A DNA stretch of 64,000 bases, from the NCBI GenBank assembly GCA_004194705.1, contig SADC01001256.1, forward strand, positions 1,178,001 through 1,242,000, read 5' to 3'. Position 1 is the first letter of the stretch, and every line of letters begins with the position of its first letter. This stretch comes from Ditylenchus dipsaci. Lineage: Eukaryota > Nematoda > Chromadorea > Rhabditida > Anguinidae. Both the position numbers and the translations under genes were made by a program. Of this stretch, positions 12,301 through 21,242 are shown in pieces. The notes below the pieces were generated by a model. The model saw only the letters and a program-made list of their open reading frames with translations, was not told the DNA's origin and searched no databases.

Positions 12301-15300
12301 AAATCCACCAACCATTATCGGCTTTTAAATCAGCATGCACCAAGGGGTCCTCCGACTATGCAGATGGTCCATAGCGGATGCCACCTGCTTGGCCCAGTAG
12401 ATTGTGGTCAATGCGTCCGAGCACACCATCTTGCGGCACAAGCTGAACAGTGTTCCACCTCAAATTTAAGTAATTGAGTAATTGTTTAAATAAGCAAAGT
12501 GTGGATGCATACCTTCACAGAGTTCTAGCACTAGTAGCAAAGGGTCTAAACAAATGCGTAGAAGTCTACAATGTTGGTGTGGTCCAGACGACAGAAGATC
12601 AACGCCTCTCGTTCAAGGGCTAAAACCAGAAAAAATTGGATCAGAGCGGTCAATAGTATTTGATAAATTAACAGTATTACCGTATTACCTCTAATAGCTC
12701 CCCTGCTCTAATAACTCCCCCCCCTCAACTTTGAGGACCTATATCTCAGCCCAGAGTGAAATTTTCGCAAAGCTGTTTTATGCATTTTCTTAACTCCCAC
12801 GAGCTCTACCGATTCCGCTTTTCCGGTTTTAAATTTTCACCCAAAATCTCGAGATCGACCTCAAATTTTTCCGATTTTTGGGCATCCAAAAAATAACTTC
12901 CCGGGGGAGCTATTAGAGGAAATACGGTATACACTTAAAGGACCATGGTTTTTGCGCGCAGCAGCATGTGCAAAATTTGAATGGCTCAAATTGAAAACAC
13001 CCGTCAAAATATGTAAATCTCCCGTCAAATTTATTTTTTACCCCGTCAAATTCAAATTTCAAACGAAATATGTAAATCTCCCGTCAAATTATGTAAATCT
13101 CCCGTCAAATTTAAATTTTTGCATTGTTTTGCGTCGTTTTTAGTCAAAAATTTTGCGGGAATTCAAATTTTCTAGTCAGAAAATAACTTGGATTGGTCAG
13201 AATCTCACCCCGGAATGGCCACAAGCCCTGAAAGTTGGTTTTTTGGGATTTACTAAAGGGGTGTAACTTTTTGCTAAAAATCGATTGAGCGGATCAGATT
13301 TCCAGTCAGATGCGCTAAATCGCTCAGAATTTCACCCTGAACCACTCAAAACCACCAAAAACCTGGAATTCTGAACGATTTAGCGCATCTGACTGGAAAT
13401 CTGATCCGCTCAATCAAACTTTCGCAAAAAGTTTACTCCCCCTTTAGTAAACCCCCAAAAAACCAACTTTCAGGGGCTTCTGGCCATTCCGGGGTGGGAT
13501 TCTGAGCAATCCAAGTTATTTTCTGACTAGAAATTTGAATTCCCACGAAATTTAATGCAGTATTTTACTAAAAATTTAAATTTGACGGGAGATTTACATA
13601 ATTTGACGGGAGATTCACATAATTTGATTCACTTTGAAATTTGAATTTGACGGGGTGAAAAATAAATTTGACGGGAGATTTACATATTTTGACGGGTGTT
13701 TTCACTTATAGCCAATTTGAATTGGCGGGGGACACTTCTCTTTCGTCTCGCACTGTACTCTTTGGAGTTATGGCGAACGACTCCAAAGAGTTAAGTTTGA
13801 GACGAAAGAGAAGTGTCTCCCGCAATTCAAATTTTGCGCATGTCGCTGCGCGCAAAGAGCATGGTCCTTTAATGAGTTAGTTTTAATCCTTAGACCTTCA
13901 AAAATACTAATACTGAGGCCGGCTAAGGGAAACCGGGTTCAGCGAAATCGCGGTTTTTCACGAAAAAATACCAAAAGCTGGGTACAGGTCGGTTGACCGA
14001 CAAAATTAAAAAAGAAGCTGAAAACCGTGTCTAGCAAAATAGCGGTTTCTTTAACCGACCATTTCGTAAAAAAATCACCGAATCCTATATTAGTGAATAG
14101 CTCGCCTCAAAAAGCTTCTTCTCGGGCTCGAATTGAGACACGTAGGATATAATAATTAGCGGATGAAATTTAAAAAAAAAACTGAATTCGTTCTCACGTA
14201 GTACTGGGCTTTACGAAGTTTTAATTTGAAAAAGTCGGATCCAGACTGCTACACACCATTTGACGATTGTGCTGTACTCCAGACTGACAAAAAAAACTAG
14301 TGAAGCGAACAAAAAAATCAACTACTTTCTGATGGGATTTCAAAAATATTATTCACTAGGGTCTGCAGGCGCCTATCGGCGCCTATGCCGTTCGGGAACA
14401 TTAGTTGTTAGGGCACTATTCTTGTGGTTCGGAACAATAGTGGTTCATTTACATTAGTGGTTTGGGTAGATTAATCTTTCAAGTGCGTTAATGGTTAGGG
14501 TAGATAATCCACCCTACCTGTTACCTACCTACTCTACCTCGCCTACCCTTACCTATCCTTGCCTATCCTCGCTCACCCTCGCCTATCCAGGCCTATCCTC
14601 ACCTTCTCTTGCCTACCTGGCCTATCCTCGCCTACCCTCACCTACAAATGTAGTTTCGAATTCATTCAAAACTTTAATTTGAGAATAAATTTTTGGAAAC
14701 TATGAGATTTTTCTCAAAATAGCCTGCATACTTTTGTCCATAGTTGGACGCTCTGAAAACCACCGCCGCCACCGCGGCGGCGTCGCCAACACCACCGCCG
14801 CCGCCGGCGTCGCCACCGGCGGCGCAAAAAACCTTGCTAAATTTCACCGCCGCCGCCGCCGCTGCTTTACCACCGCCGCCGCCACCGCCGGCGGCACTTT
14901 TTATTTCGCCACCGCCGCCGGCGCTGCCATCGCCGCCACCGCCGCGCGCAGCTAACGCTTCACTGTCAAAAAATTTTTTGTTCAATTTATGTTTGTCATA
15001 GAATAAAATTTTTGCAAGAGAACAGTAAATTCTAAATTATGTCATTTTATCATGTTTTCGTAAGATGACCATTCAAACAAGCATTGTTTTGGTACTTTGT
15101 AATTGGTGGTGCCGCCACCGCCGCCACCGCCGCCGCCACGTCGCCGCCACGCCGCCGCAGCCTAATTACTCCGCCGCACGCCACCGCCGACCTCATTTTC
15201 AGCACCTCATATTTTGCCGCCGCCGCTGGCGGCGCCGCCGGCGGCGGCGCCGGCGGTGGCGGCGGCGGCGATCCAACTATGCTTTTGTCAACGCCCCTCT

Positions 15301-18300
15301 TAAAATGCAATTTTCGCCGTTTTTTTAACTAAATTTGACATCAAGACGAATCTAAAACATATGCAAGAGAAGTTTTTGAGCCTTCTATGACCTAATTTTC
15401 CATGATTCATAAAAAGTGTGAACCACCCGCCACCCGACCCAAATACTATACAGAGATAGTTGACATTTTTCCTTTTTTGGAACCCATTTATTTTTTAGAA
15501 GCAATTTGATTTTTATTTTTTAAATTTTATCTTTGCAACTTAGTCTTAGGCGAATTGAAAATCAAAGTTTTTCTGACAACCAGATATAAGTTGGACGGTG
15601 ATTACCAAACAGCAAAAAAATTGTGTTATGGGTTTCATCCGGGCTGCCATCGCAAAACTTCGAAAAAATACATTTTCAAAAAACAAGTATATTTATGAGG
15701 CGGCAATCGGGATTTAACCTTCTAACGCACTTTTGACCTATATTTCGACGGAAATTGATAGCTGAAAATTTTAAACGCTGTAGACTTCTTTTTATTCTTA
15801 CACTGATTGGCTGTTCTATTTTTTTTTCTATGTAAAAAAATTGACCTGGGACTTTGAATCTCGAAATTGATAAATCGAGATCCCGAAATCCTCAATTTCG
15901 GTATTCAAGGTCCCAAGTCAAAAATTTTCACATAAAAATCAAAAAGGTGAAACAGCAATTGATAGAACAAAAAAAAGTAGCATATAGTGTCTAAAATTTT
16001 TCAGCTATCAATTTCCGTGAAAAAAAGGTCAAAAGTGGGTTAGAATTAGGGTTGTCAAACGTTCGAAATTTTCGAACGTTCGATTCGACGAACGTTCGGT
16101 TCGATTCGAAGTTCGAGTTTGAAATTTTCGAACAAACGTTCGTTTCGAAGTTCGAGTTTGAAAATTTTCGAACGTTCGGTTCGATTCGATATTTGAATTC
16201 AAAAATTTTCGATGTTCGATTTGAAAATTTTGGCTTTTTTTCGAATTTGAACTTTTAAAACGAGGCCAACCCATTTTTGATGCTTTTTTATGATGCTGCG
16301 CATGTTTTGGTCAAATCTTTATCGTGTTTCTAAGTTCTTACTGAAAGTATTTGGCACGAAATTCGATATATTCGAATCGAACGTTCGGTTCGAAATTCCA
16401 GTTCGAAAATTTTCGAACGAACGTTCGGTTCGAAGTCGAACGTTCGAAAAAATCTCGAACATTTCGAACAATGTTCGAAATCGAACGTTCGATTCGACAA
16501 TCCTAGTTAGAATGCAAAATTTCAAAAAAAAAATCACACGGAAAAAGTAGTGAGTAGCAAGAGTAAGCCCACTGAAGTTATTGGTTCCTGGACTTTTCGG
16601 AAAGCCTGTAGGGAAGTGATTTCATTAAGTACAAATGCACCAAATTTATAACTGGTGGACAAAAAGTCCTTGGACAAATTTTGAGCTCACTTTTTGAAAT
16701 AAAATTTAACGATGAGAAAATTCCTAAAAATAGGTTTTGTAGCCCTGAATCTCCTCTTTCAAATGGCATATTGCTTTCAGCTTGACTATTTTGGATAAGT
16801 CACTATTTGGCTCCAAAACTTGTCTGGTCATTTCGAGAAGGTTACCAACGTTTTCATCACTTTAACTGGTCAAATGTTTTATTGATTTTTAAGTGTCACT
16901 GCAGAATTTTATCACCATGTTGTAGCGCAGCTCAAGAGCTACAAACCCATATTACAGAGTGATTTTTGAATATCTGATGGTTGAGATATGTCTTTTTGGA
17001 AATCAATTTCTTGAAAAAATGACCAAAACCCGAAAAATTGGCAAAAACTTGCATTTTTGGTCATTTTTCAAGAAATTGATTTTTTCCAAAAGGCCATATC
17101 TCAACAATCAATTTTCAAAAATGATTCTGTAATATGGGGTTTGTAGCTCTTGAGCTGCGCTACAACATGGTGATAAAATTCTGCAGTGACACTTAAAATT
17201 CAATAAAACATTTGACCAGTTAAAGTGATGAAAACGTTGGTAACCTTCTCGAAATGACCAGACAAGTGTTTGGAGCCAAATAGTGACTTATTCAAAATAG
17301 TCAAGCTGAAAGCAATATGCCATTTGAAAGAGGAGATCAGGGCTACAAACCTATTTTTGGAATTTTCTCATCGTTAAATTTTTATTTTTAAAAAGTGAGC
17401 TCAAAATTTGTCCAAGGACTTTTTGTCCACCAGTTACTACAAATTCAGGGGCAAATCTTTTTTGCACCTTAGTCCCTTCAAAAAACCAAAACTTCATACC
17501 TTCGCGGACTTTGGCCTGAACTTTGATTGTATCCACTTTAAGTGAAGTTGGCTGAGGGCGAGGAATTTTCAGGGCAACCGTCTGGAATAAAAAAAGTTTT
17601 GGATAAAAACTACAGATCCACTAAAAAGAAGCAGCAACCTTTCCTTTGAAAGTTCCTGGAACACATTGGCAAAACACCTCTTCCAATGCTTTCAGTGGAC
17701 CTTTGGATTTCGCTGCCCTCAATCACCTTGGGCTGACAGCCGACCAGTCCAATGTGTTTTTGGCACCATTCCCTTTTTGTTGTCCACTTTGGCAAGCATC
17801 CAGCCGTCTTCGTCACTAGAAAATTTGATGTTGAGATCAGTGTTGTGAATCTCGGCACCGGCTAAAACTTCAAGAACCTGTTCTAGCAGTTATTAATTAT
17901 AGGGGAGTGGCCAGTTAACGATGGTTTTTTCAAATTTTTGATATTTTTGCCATAAAGTACTCTTTTTGTAGAAAACAGTTTTTCTGAATTTTCTCAGGAA
18001 TCCGAATCGAAAAACAGAATTTTTAAAATAACGCGTGGTTGCTGAGATATGACTAAAGTTGAAAGTCAGCATTTTAAAAATGACAAGCACACAACTTTAG
18101 GTCATATCTCAGCAACTACGCGTTATTTTAAAATTCTGTTTTTTGATTCGGATTTCTGAGGAAATTTCAGCTACTGGGGGCTTCAGAAAAACTGTTTTCC
18201 ACAGAAGAGTACTTTTATGGCAAAAAGTATCAAAAATTTTGAAAAAACCATCGCTAACTGGCCATACACCTTGATATAGCTCTGCCCGGTGCCGCGGATC

Positions 18301-18745
18301 ATTAGGTAGCTTAGACATTGGCACCGGGCTAGTAATAGAAAAATTAATCATTTAAACATTTCTACATAGCGACACCGGCCTGGCGCCGTGTTAATTTACA
18401 AGGGATTTTTACGTCAAAATTTCTTCGGCACCGGCCGGTGCTGCTATGTAGGAAAGTTTAAATGATCAATTTTTTTCCTATTCCGGTGCCGATGTCTGAG
18501 CTACCTAATGATCCGTGGCACCGGTCTGGGTAATAATAACTGCTAGAAACAGGTGCCTGAAGTTAAGCCGGTCCCGAGATTTACAGCACTCATTGAGATT
18601 ATTGCTCAAAATATGAGTGGTTACCAATCTTTTGGATGATCTCAACCACAGAACCTCTTTTAAGTGACAATCGTCCTGCTCCTTGGCCACATAGTCGAAA
18701 TAGCAGTGCCCACTTGTCTTTTGGGTGACGGAAGCGGATTTCGGA
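6332..18745 (-). CDS. SH3 plus kinase, mixed-lineage kinase (MLK) type; many frame breaks
   Basis: MLKs are MAP3Ks that activate JNK/p38 cascades. Exons in gene order: the SH3 start (about 18740-18540, YFDYVAKEQD then LSLKRGSVVEIIQK); the SH3 end (GWMLAKVDNKKGMVP) plus glycine loop (IGRGV, FANVF; 17860-17640); VALKIP (17577-17505); helix C with EREALIFCRLDHTNIV and LVLELCEG (12625-12520); the catalytic-loop exon (12460-12320); LKITD with LSRNLSTKR (10315-10155); WMPPEVI with YSKQSDVWSF (10100-9940); and CPMELRDVFSQCWKRD with RPSFSQIL (9285-8968). A basic and Ser/Pro-rich tail follows (8450-7287 and 7215-6934). The last exons are cysteine-rich (CSCGSMDGPCGCAD), then MEYALQLAPEMPYIE and stop at 6332. 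The catalytic loop reads VHADLKADN, not HRDLKSSN. Single-base frame shifts lie near 18668, 17752, 17671, 12563, 12340, 10184, 10055, 9008, 8030, 7800 and 6590, with no in-frame nonsense changes. This is either a young pseudogene or indel errors. Confidence 0.65.
6731..6926. mobile_element. AGGACCATGG-family MITE, in an intron of the kinase gene
   Basis: Arms run AGGACCATGGTTTTTGCGCG, then AATTTGAATTGG and the GACACTTCTCTTTCGTCTC core, then inverted. This family recurs at 12050, 12939, 22483-26235 and 31809. Its best copies are flanked by TTAA, suggesting TTAA target duplication. Confidence 0.75.
8447..8967. other. AT-rich intron, nothing recognised
   Basis: This lies between two minus-strand kinase-gene exons. 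It has no terminal repeats or conserved frame. The repeated ATATTC-AAATTTT motif near 8610-8660 is simple sequence. Confidence 0.3.
9334..9581. mobile_element. CCGTATTTCCTCTAAT-family MITE (old copy)
   Basis: Degenerate inverted ends CCGTATTTC and AAATACGG flank a C-run and CTCTAATTATTTCC, as in the better copies at 12680, 23317, 43609 and 51088. The following 9582-9888 has no gene. Confidence 0.55.
10461..10944. mobile_element. Foldback element with 8 bp TSD and iterated GATAAATTTATCTG
   Basis: The termini CGTGGTGCGCAAAACAG are perfect inverted repeats. The target duplication CTTAAAAT is at 10453-10460 and 10945-10952. Each end carries a string of palindromic GATAAA-TTTATC units spaced 15-20 bp. 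It lies in a kinase-gene intron and encodes no protein. Confidence 0.85.
11120..11275 (+). mobile_element. tRNA-derived SINE-like sequence
   Basis: The sequence GATAGCTCAAATGGTTAGAG is a good tRNA A box with its D arm, followed by CCGACTTGCAAG (an anticodon-arm-like stretch) and a worn B box near 11175. The acceptor and T arms do not close, so it is not a working tRNA. A non-tRNA tail with an A-rich end (AAAGAAAAATAAACA) follows, as in SINEs. Confidence 0.55.
11315..11746. mobile_element. CCGTATTTCCTCT-family MITE carrying a nested Tigger-like MITE
   Basis: The inverted ends CCGTATTTCCTCTATTAACTC enclose the element. The left arm is split exactly at a TA by another element at 11329-11515. 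Confidence 0.75.
11329..11515. mobile_element. Tigger/pogo-like MITE with TA duplication
   Basis: The ends CAGTCGACT...AGTCGACTG carry iterated CCCTCTATAACGAAC inside. TA lies on both sides. Removing the element restores the left arm of the host MITE, which proves insertion order. Confidence 0.85.
12050..12234. mobile_element. AGGACCATGG-family MITE
   Basis: The arms AATTTGAATTGGCGGGGACA and the CACTTTACTCTTTGGAGT core are nearly palindromic. It sits in an intron of the kinase gene next to the catalytic-loop exon. Confidence 0.75.
12680..12927. mobile_element. CCGTATTACCTCTAAT-family MITE
   Basis: The inverted ends CCGTATTACCTCTAATAGCT...AGCTATTAGAGGAAATACGG are flanked by TA. The C-rich stretch after the left end is typical of the family. 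A Tc1/mariner-type origin is inferred from the TA target. Confidence 0.75.
12939..13868. mobile_element. AGGACCATGG-family MITE split by a later insertion
   Basis: The left piece (12939-12982) and right piece (13714-13868) form one TTAA-flanked MITE. The break holds the foldback element at 12983-13713. Confidence 0.8.
12983..13713. mobile_element. Foldback MITE (GGCTCAAATTGAAAACACCCG family), copy 2, 9 bp TSD
   Basis: It is flanked by AATTTGAAT at 12974-12982 and 13714-13722. The ends are GGCT..AA.TGAAAACACCCGTC, with iterated TTTGACGGGAGATTTACAT units inside. It is nearly identical to 1710-2418, implying recent movement. Confidence 0.88.
13873..14510. other. Intergenic or intronic, nothing recognised
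   Basis: I found no exon that fits the kinase gene and no clear inverted ends. Several CGCGGTTTTT-like and AACCG-containing words recur near 13925-14060, suggesting an old repeat. Confidence 0.3.
14516..14650. repeat. Degenerate CCTACC / CTATCCTCGC tandem repeat
   Basis: About a dozen imperfect 10 bp units with core CCTA(C/T)CCTCGC run through this block. The open frame across it (Tyr/Pro/Ser/Leu-rich) is a product of the repeat. Confidence 0.75.
14755..15275. repeat. Two GCC/CCG-rich blocks in AT-rich DNA
   Basis: 14755-14955 and 15105-15275 are imperfect CCG/GCC microsatellites with GGCGGC counterparts, so each can fold back. Long frames are open on both strands (poly-Ala, Pro, Gly, Arg). 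That is expected for any GCC repeat and is not evidence of coding. The 150 bp between is AT-rich. Confidence 0.8.
15719..16038. repeat. Inverted-repeat element
   Basis: The arms 15719-15860 and 15915-16038 share CTAAC-CACTTTTGACC, AAATTGATAGCTGAAAATTTT and TTGACCTGGGACTTTGAAT-like words. No transposase is encoded. The stretch 15280-15718 before it holds nothing recognisable. Confidence 0.6.
16047..16505. mobile_element. hAT-like MITE with iterated CGAACGTTCG
   Basis: Termini TAGGGTTGTC and GACAATCCTA are flanked by GTTAGAAT at 16039-16046 and 16506-16513 (8 bp, as for hAT). The interior is dominated by CGAACGTTCG / TTCGATTCGAA repeats. A second, left-truncated copy lies at 22775-23125. Confidence 0.85.
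16645..17437. repeat. Long inverted repeat, arms about 390 bp
   Basis: The arms 16645-17040 and 17050-17437 are close to 95 percent alike by eye and begin AACTGGTGGACAAAAAGTCC. It sits between two exons of the kinase gene and would form a long hairpin in its pre-mRNA. Confidence 0.8.
17838..18590. repeat. Inverted duplication spanning a kinase-gene exon edge, with nested element
   Basis: 17838-17895 and 18530-18590 are inverted copies with the words AATCTCGG-ACCGGCT and CTGTT-CTAGCAGTTATTA. The left arm includes the start of the second SH3 exon, so exon sequence has been duplicated. Between them lie a foldback element (17902-18270, ends CCATCGCTAACTGGCCATAC) and a second hairpin around 18283-18525 with GGCACCGG motifs. 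The nested element is the same family as 52274-52697. Confidence 0.65.
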
Positions 18746-19269
18746 CACTGAAAAGTGTTCAGTTTAATTATTTTCTCATGCTGTGAGCCAAATGTGGAAT
18801 ACTAATACTGTTAACTGTTAAAAAGACTTTTAAAACGCCAGCCTGCCCTGCCACCATCTGTGTAAATTTGTTAGTTTAGAGCATGCATCCGATCGAAAAT
18901 TTTCAAAAAAAAACAATAAGCCAAAAAAAAGACAGTTGTATCATTTTTATGGACCAGGGTTATCTTCTGCAGTGCTCATTTTGAAGTAAAAAAAGATTCG
19001 ACTGCAAATTAAAAGAATTTGTTTTCGGGGTGCAGGGAAGTGATATACAGCTATATGTACAGCTACTATCGTGTGCTATAAACGGACAAATATGTTCAAA
19101 AAGACGATTCTGAAGCTTGATTTAGAGTGACTCCCCATGTTCAGTGGTGTGTTTGTCTGACTCTGGCGTCAACATTTCTTTTACCTTTTCACACTACTTC
19201 TTTACACAATAAACAAATTCTGAAGAGTAGGTTTTGTAAAGAAAAAAGGTTAACCTTTGTAACCTTGAA

Positions 19270-19540
19270 AAAGTGGACCCTAGTATAGAATAACAACCCA
19301 AACCCCTCCCCCGCCCCCCCCCCCCCCAAAATTTTTCCTTCTAAAACTTAAGTAAAGACTACCCAAATTTATGTCCCAGACCCCGGAAAATATGCGTAAA
19401 CTCTTTATTAGTCACAACTTCCGTACGCTGGCCTACCCCCAAGCCTAAGGGCTAAGCCTAAACTTGTTGTTTGCAAGGGTAGTTACAGCAATTTTATAAG
19501 GTCGGATTTGGGGGGGGGGTATTCTATGCTAGCGCCAAAA
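19270..19540. mobile_element. CTAGTATAGAATA-family MITE, copy 1
   Basis: Inverted ends CCTAGTATAGAATA and TATTCTATGCTAG enclose a C-run, a CTTCCGTACGCTGGCCTA core and a G-run. A related copy is at 47408-47640. The surrounding 18750-19700 holds nothing else recognised. Confidence 0.7.
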
Positions 19541-19744
19541 AGTGGCTTTTTAAAATTTTTTTTTAATATACCTCAAATGTAAAAGTGATTTAGTGAATGT
19601 TAAAGCCACCAAATTTGAGTCAAGATGGTTTTATTTGCTTTATTAGTATTGAAAATATCCCTTTTTAGCCGACTGTCCATTTTCTTTTGTGAGGGGAATC
19701 CTAAGTGAATATTACGGTGTATAATATACCACTGCTTACCCTAG

Positions 19745-20103
19745 ATTCCGAGTCCAGACCTCCATCCTCACTGGTCCGAAGTATACCGCCGGCGATTGTT
19801 GGCACACACGGCCTATACCAGAAGATGTGGATGGTAGGCAAGGCAGCGAATCGTCCAAAAGTCATACTCGTCCTGTACACACGTCACATGTGTGCTTCGC
19901 TTGGGTGACTTAGAAATTGTGATTCCTCATCATCCATCGATACTGAAACAAAAAAGTCAACAAAAATCTAAAATATACTTAAAAAGAAAACTAACTTCCA
20001 CGGAGGTTAACGTAGGGCGGGAATATGGTGTTGGCTGAATTGGAGGTGGAAGTGCCGGCCCTGGACTCATCCGAATGGGTGTGGTTTTGCTGACAGAGAC
20101 CAT
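19745..20103 (-). CDS. Possible 5' exons of the kinase gene
   Basis: A minus-strand exon at 20103-19996 starts with ATG and encodes a Pro/Ser/Thr-rich stretch (TPIRMSPGPALPPPIQPTPY) up to a GTTAGT donor. A second begins at 19942 after TTTGTTTCAG and encodes an acidic start (SMDDEESQFLSHPSEAH), then loses its frame. Direction and place fit a disordered N-terminus before the SH3 domain at 18740, but no family feature confirms it. Confidence 0.3.
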
Positions 20104-20587
20104 TACTGTGGCACCAGTATCGGGACTTGCAGAGACAAGCCATCACAGGATTGGAAAGAAGAAAAAGATATGCAAATGAACCTGAACAATGTGACGTTCA
20201 CTAAAATTATCAACAAAGGAGAAAATAATTTGCTCGGTCAAAATGCTACTATCCAGACAACTGGAATTCCGATGAAGCGAGACAAGAAGGTAAATAGCTC
20301 GTGCGAAAACAGGATAAAAATAGAAAGAGAAGCTCAAATTCGTATTGATTTAAAATTTCCAGCGTAGGGGAATCGTTGCGAGACAAACTTTTTGCAAAAT
20401 AATTTTCGGTGTACTTTGGTGTACTTGATAATGCATTTTTACACGAAGCAAAAAGGTGAAATTCGGAATTCTTACATGTGTTTGCATGAAGAAGTGGCTT
20501 TAGTTGAAATGGACTTTAAAAGGTTAAAAAATCACGTCAAATTGTAATTACTCCGTCAACTTTTTTTTAAAATAATTCAAATCTCCC

Positions 20588-20830
20588 GTCAAAAGACCGT
20601 ATTTCCTCCAGTTGCCGCCCCTACTTCAAATGGTCTGAATTTGTGTTTTCATTTACTGTTCGAGCTGTCTAAAAAAGGCTGCGAGGGATTTCAAAAATTA
20701 AATAATCATTTTTTACACAGCTTAAACAGTAAATGAAAACACGAGTTACGAGATGTTTGAAAAAATTGCATGCTTTTAATTGCCGCCTTGAGGCGGCAAT
20801 TAGAGTCAATACAGTAGTTCGAAGTTTTTT
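20588..20830. mobile_element. Old inverted-repeat MITE with CCGTATTTCCTCCA end
   Basis: CCGTATTTCCTCCAGTTGCCGCC at the left is matched by GGCGGCAATTAGAGTCAATACAG at the right. Arms of about 80 bp include ATTTACTGTT and its inverse. It looks like a divergent relative of the CCGTATTTCCTCT family. Confidence 0.5.
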
Positions 20831-21242
20831 TTTATTTTTTTGCGAAAAAAACAAAATACATTGACGGGCTAAAAACAATATTTGACTTCTAATATTCACT
20901 TCTCGACGAAATTCTTTTATTTTCACCATCCAAAATTTAGAATTAGCATAAAATAAAATTTATTATTAATCATGAAGGAAAATTAAAAAATTGCGGCCTT
21001 TTCGAATTGTTTTGGCGACAGTTTGTGCTAGAAAGCTGGTCTACCACAACTTATTTGGCATGCCTTTTTTTCTGGGCTACAGTCGAGTCTTGATATAATG
21101 CTACAAAATTCAACTCTATCAAATAATTCAAATCGTTTGCTGCTTGCATTGAATTGGCGTTTTGTCAAGCACTTCTATAATCCCTGCTGGTGTTGTCACT
21201 GCCAACTAAAACATTTGTGGGTTGAGCATCTTGTGAATCAAG

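Noticed and set aside
14674..15332. Long open frames of Ala/Pro/Gly/Arg on both strands
   Set aside because: GCC repeats are open in every frame; there is no splice support and no domain.
20143..20367. Overlapping 64-65 codon frames on both strands
   Set aside because: AT-rich, no splice sites or domain; mutual shadows.
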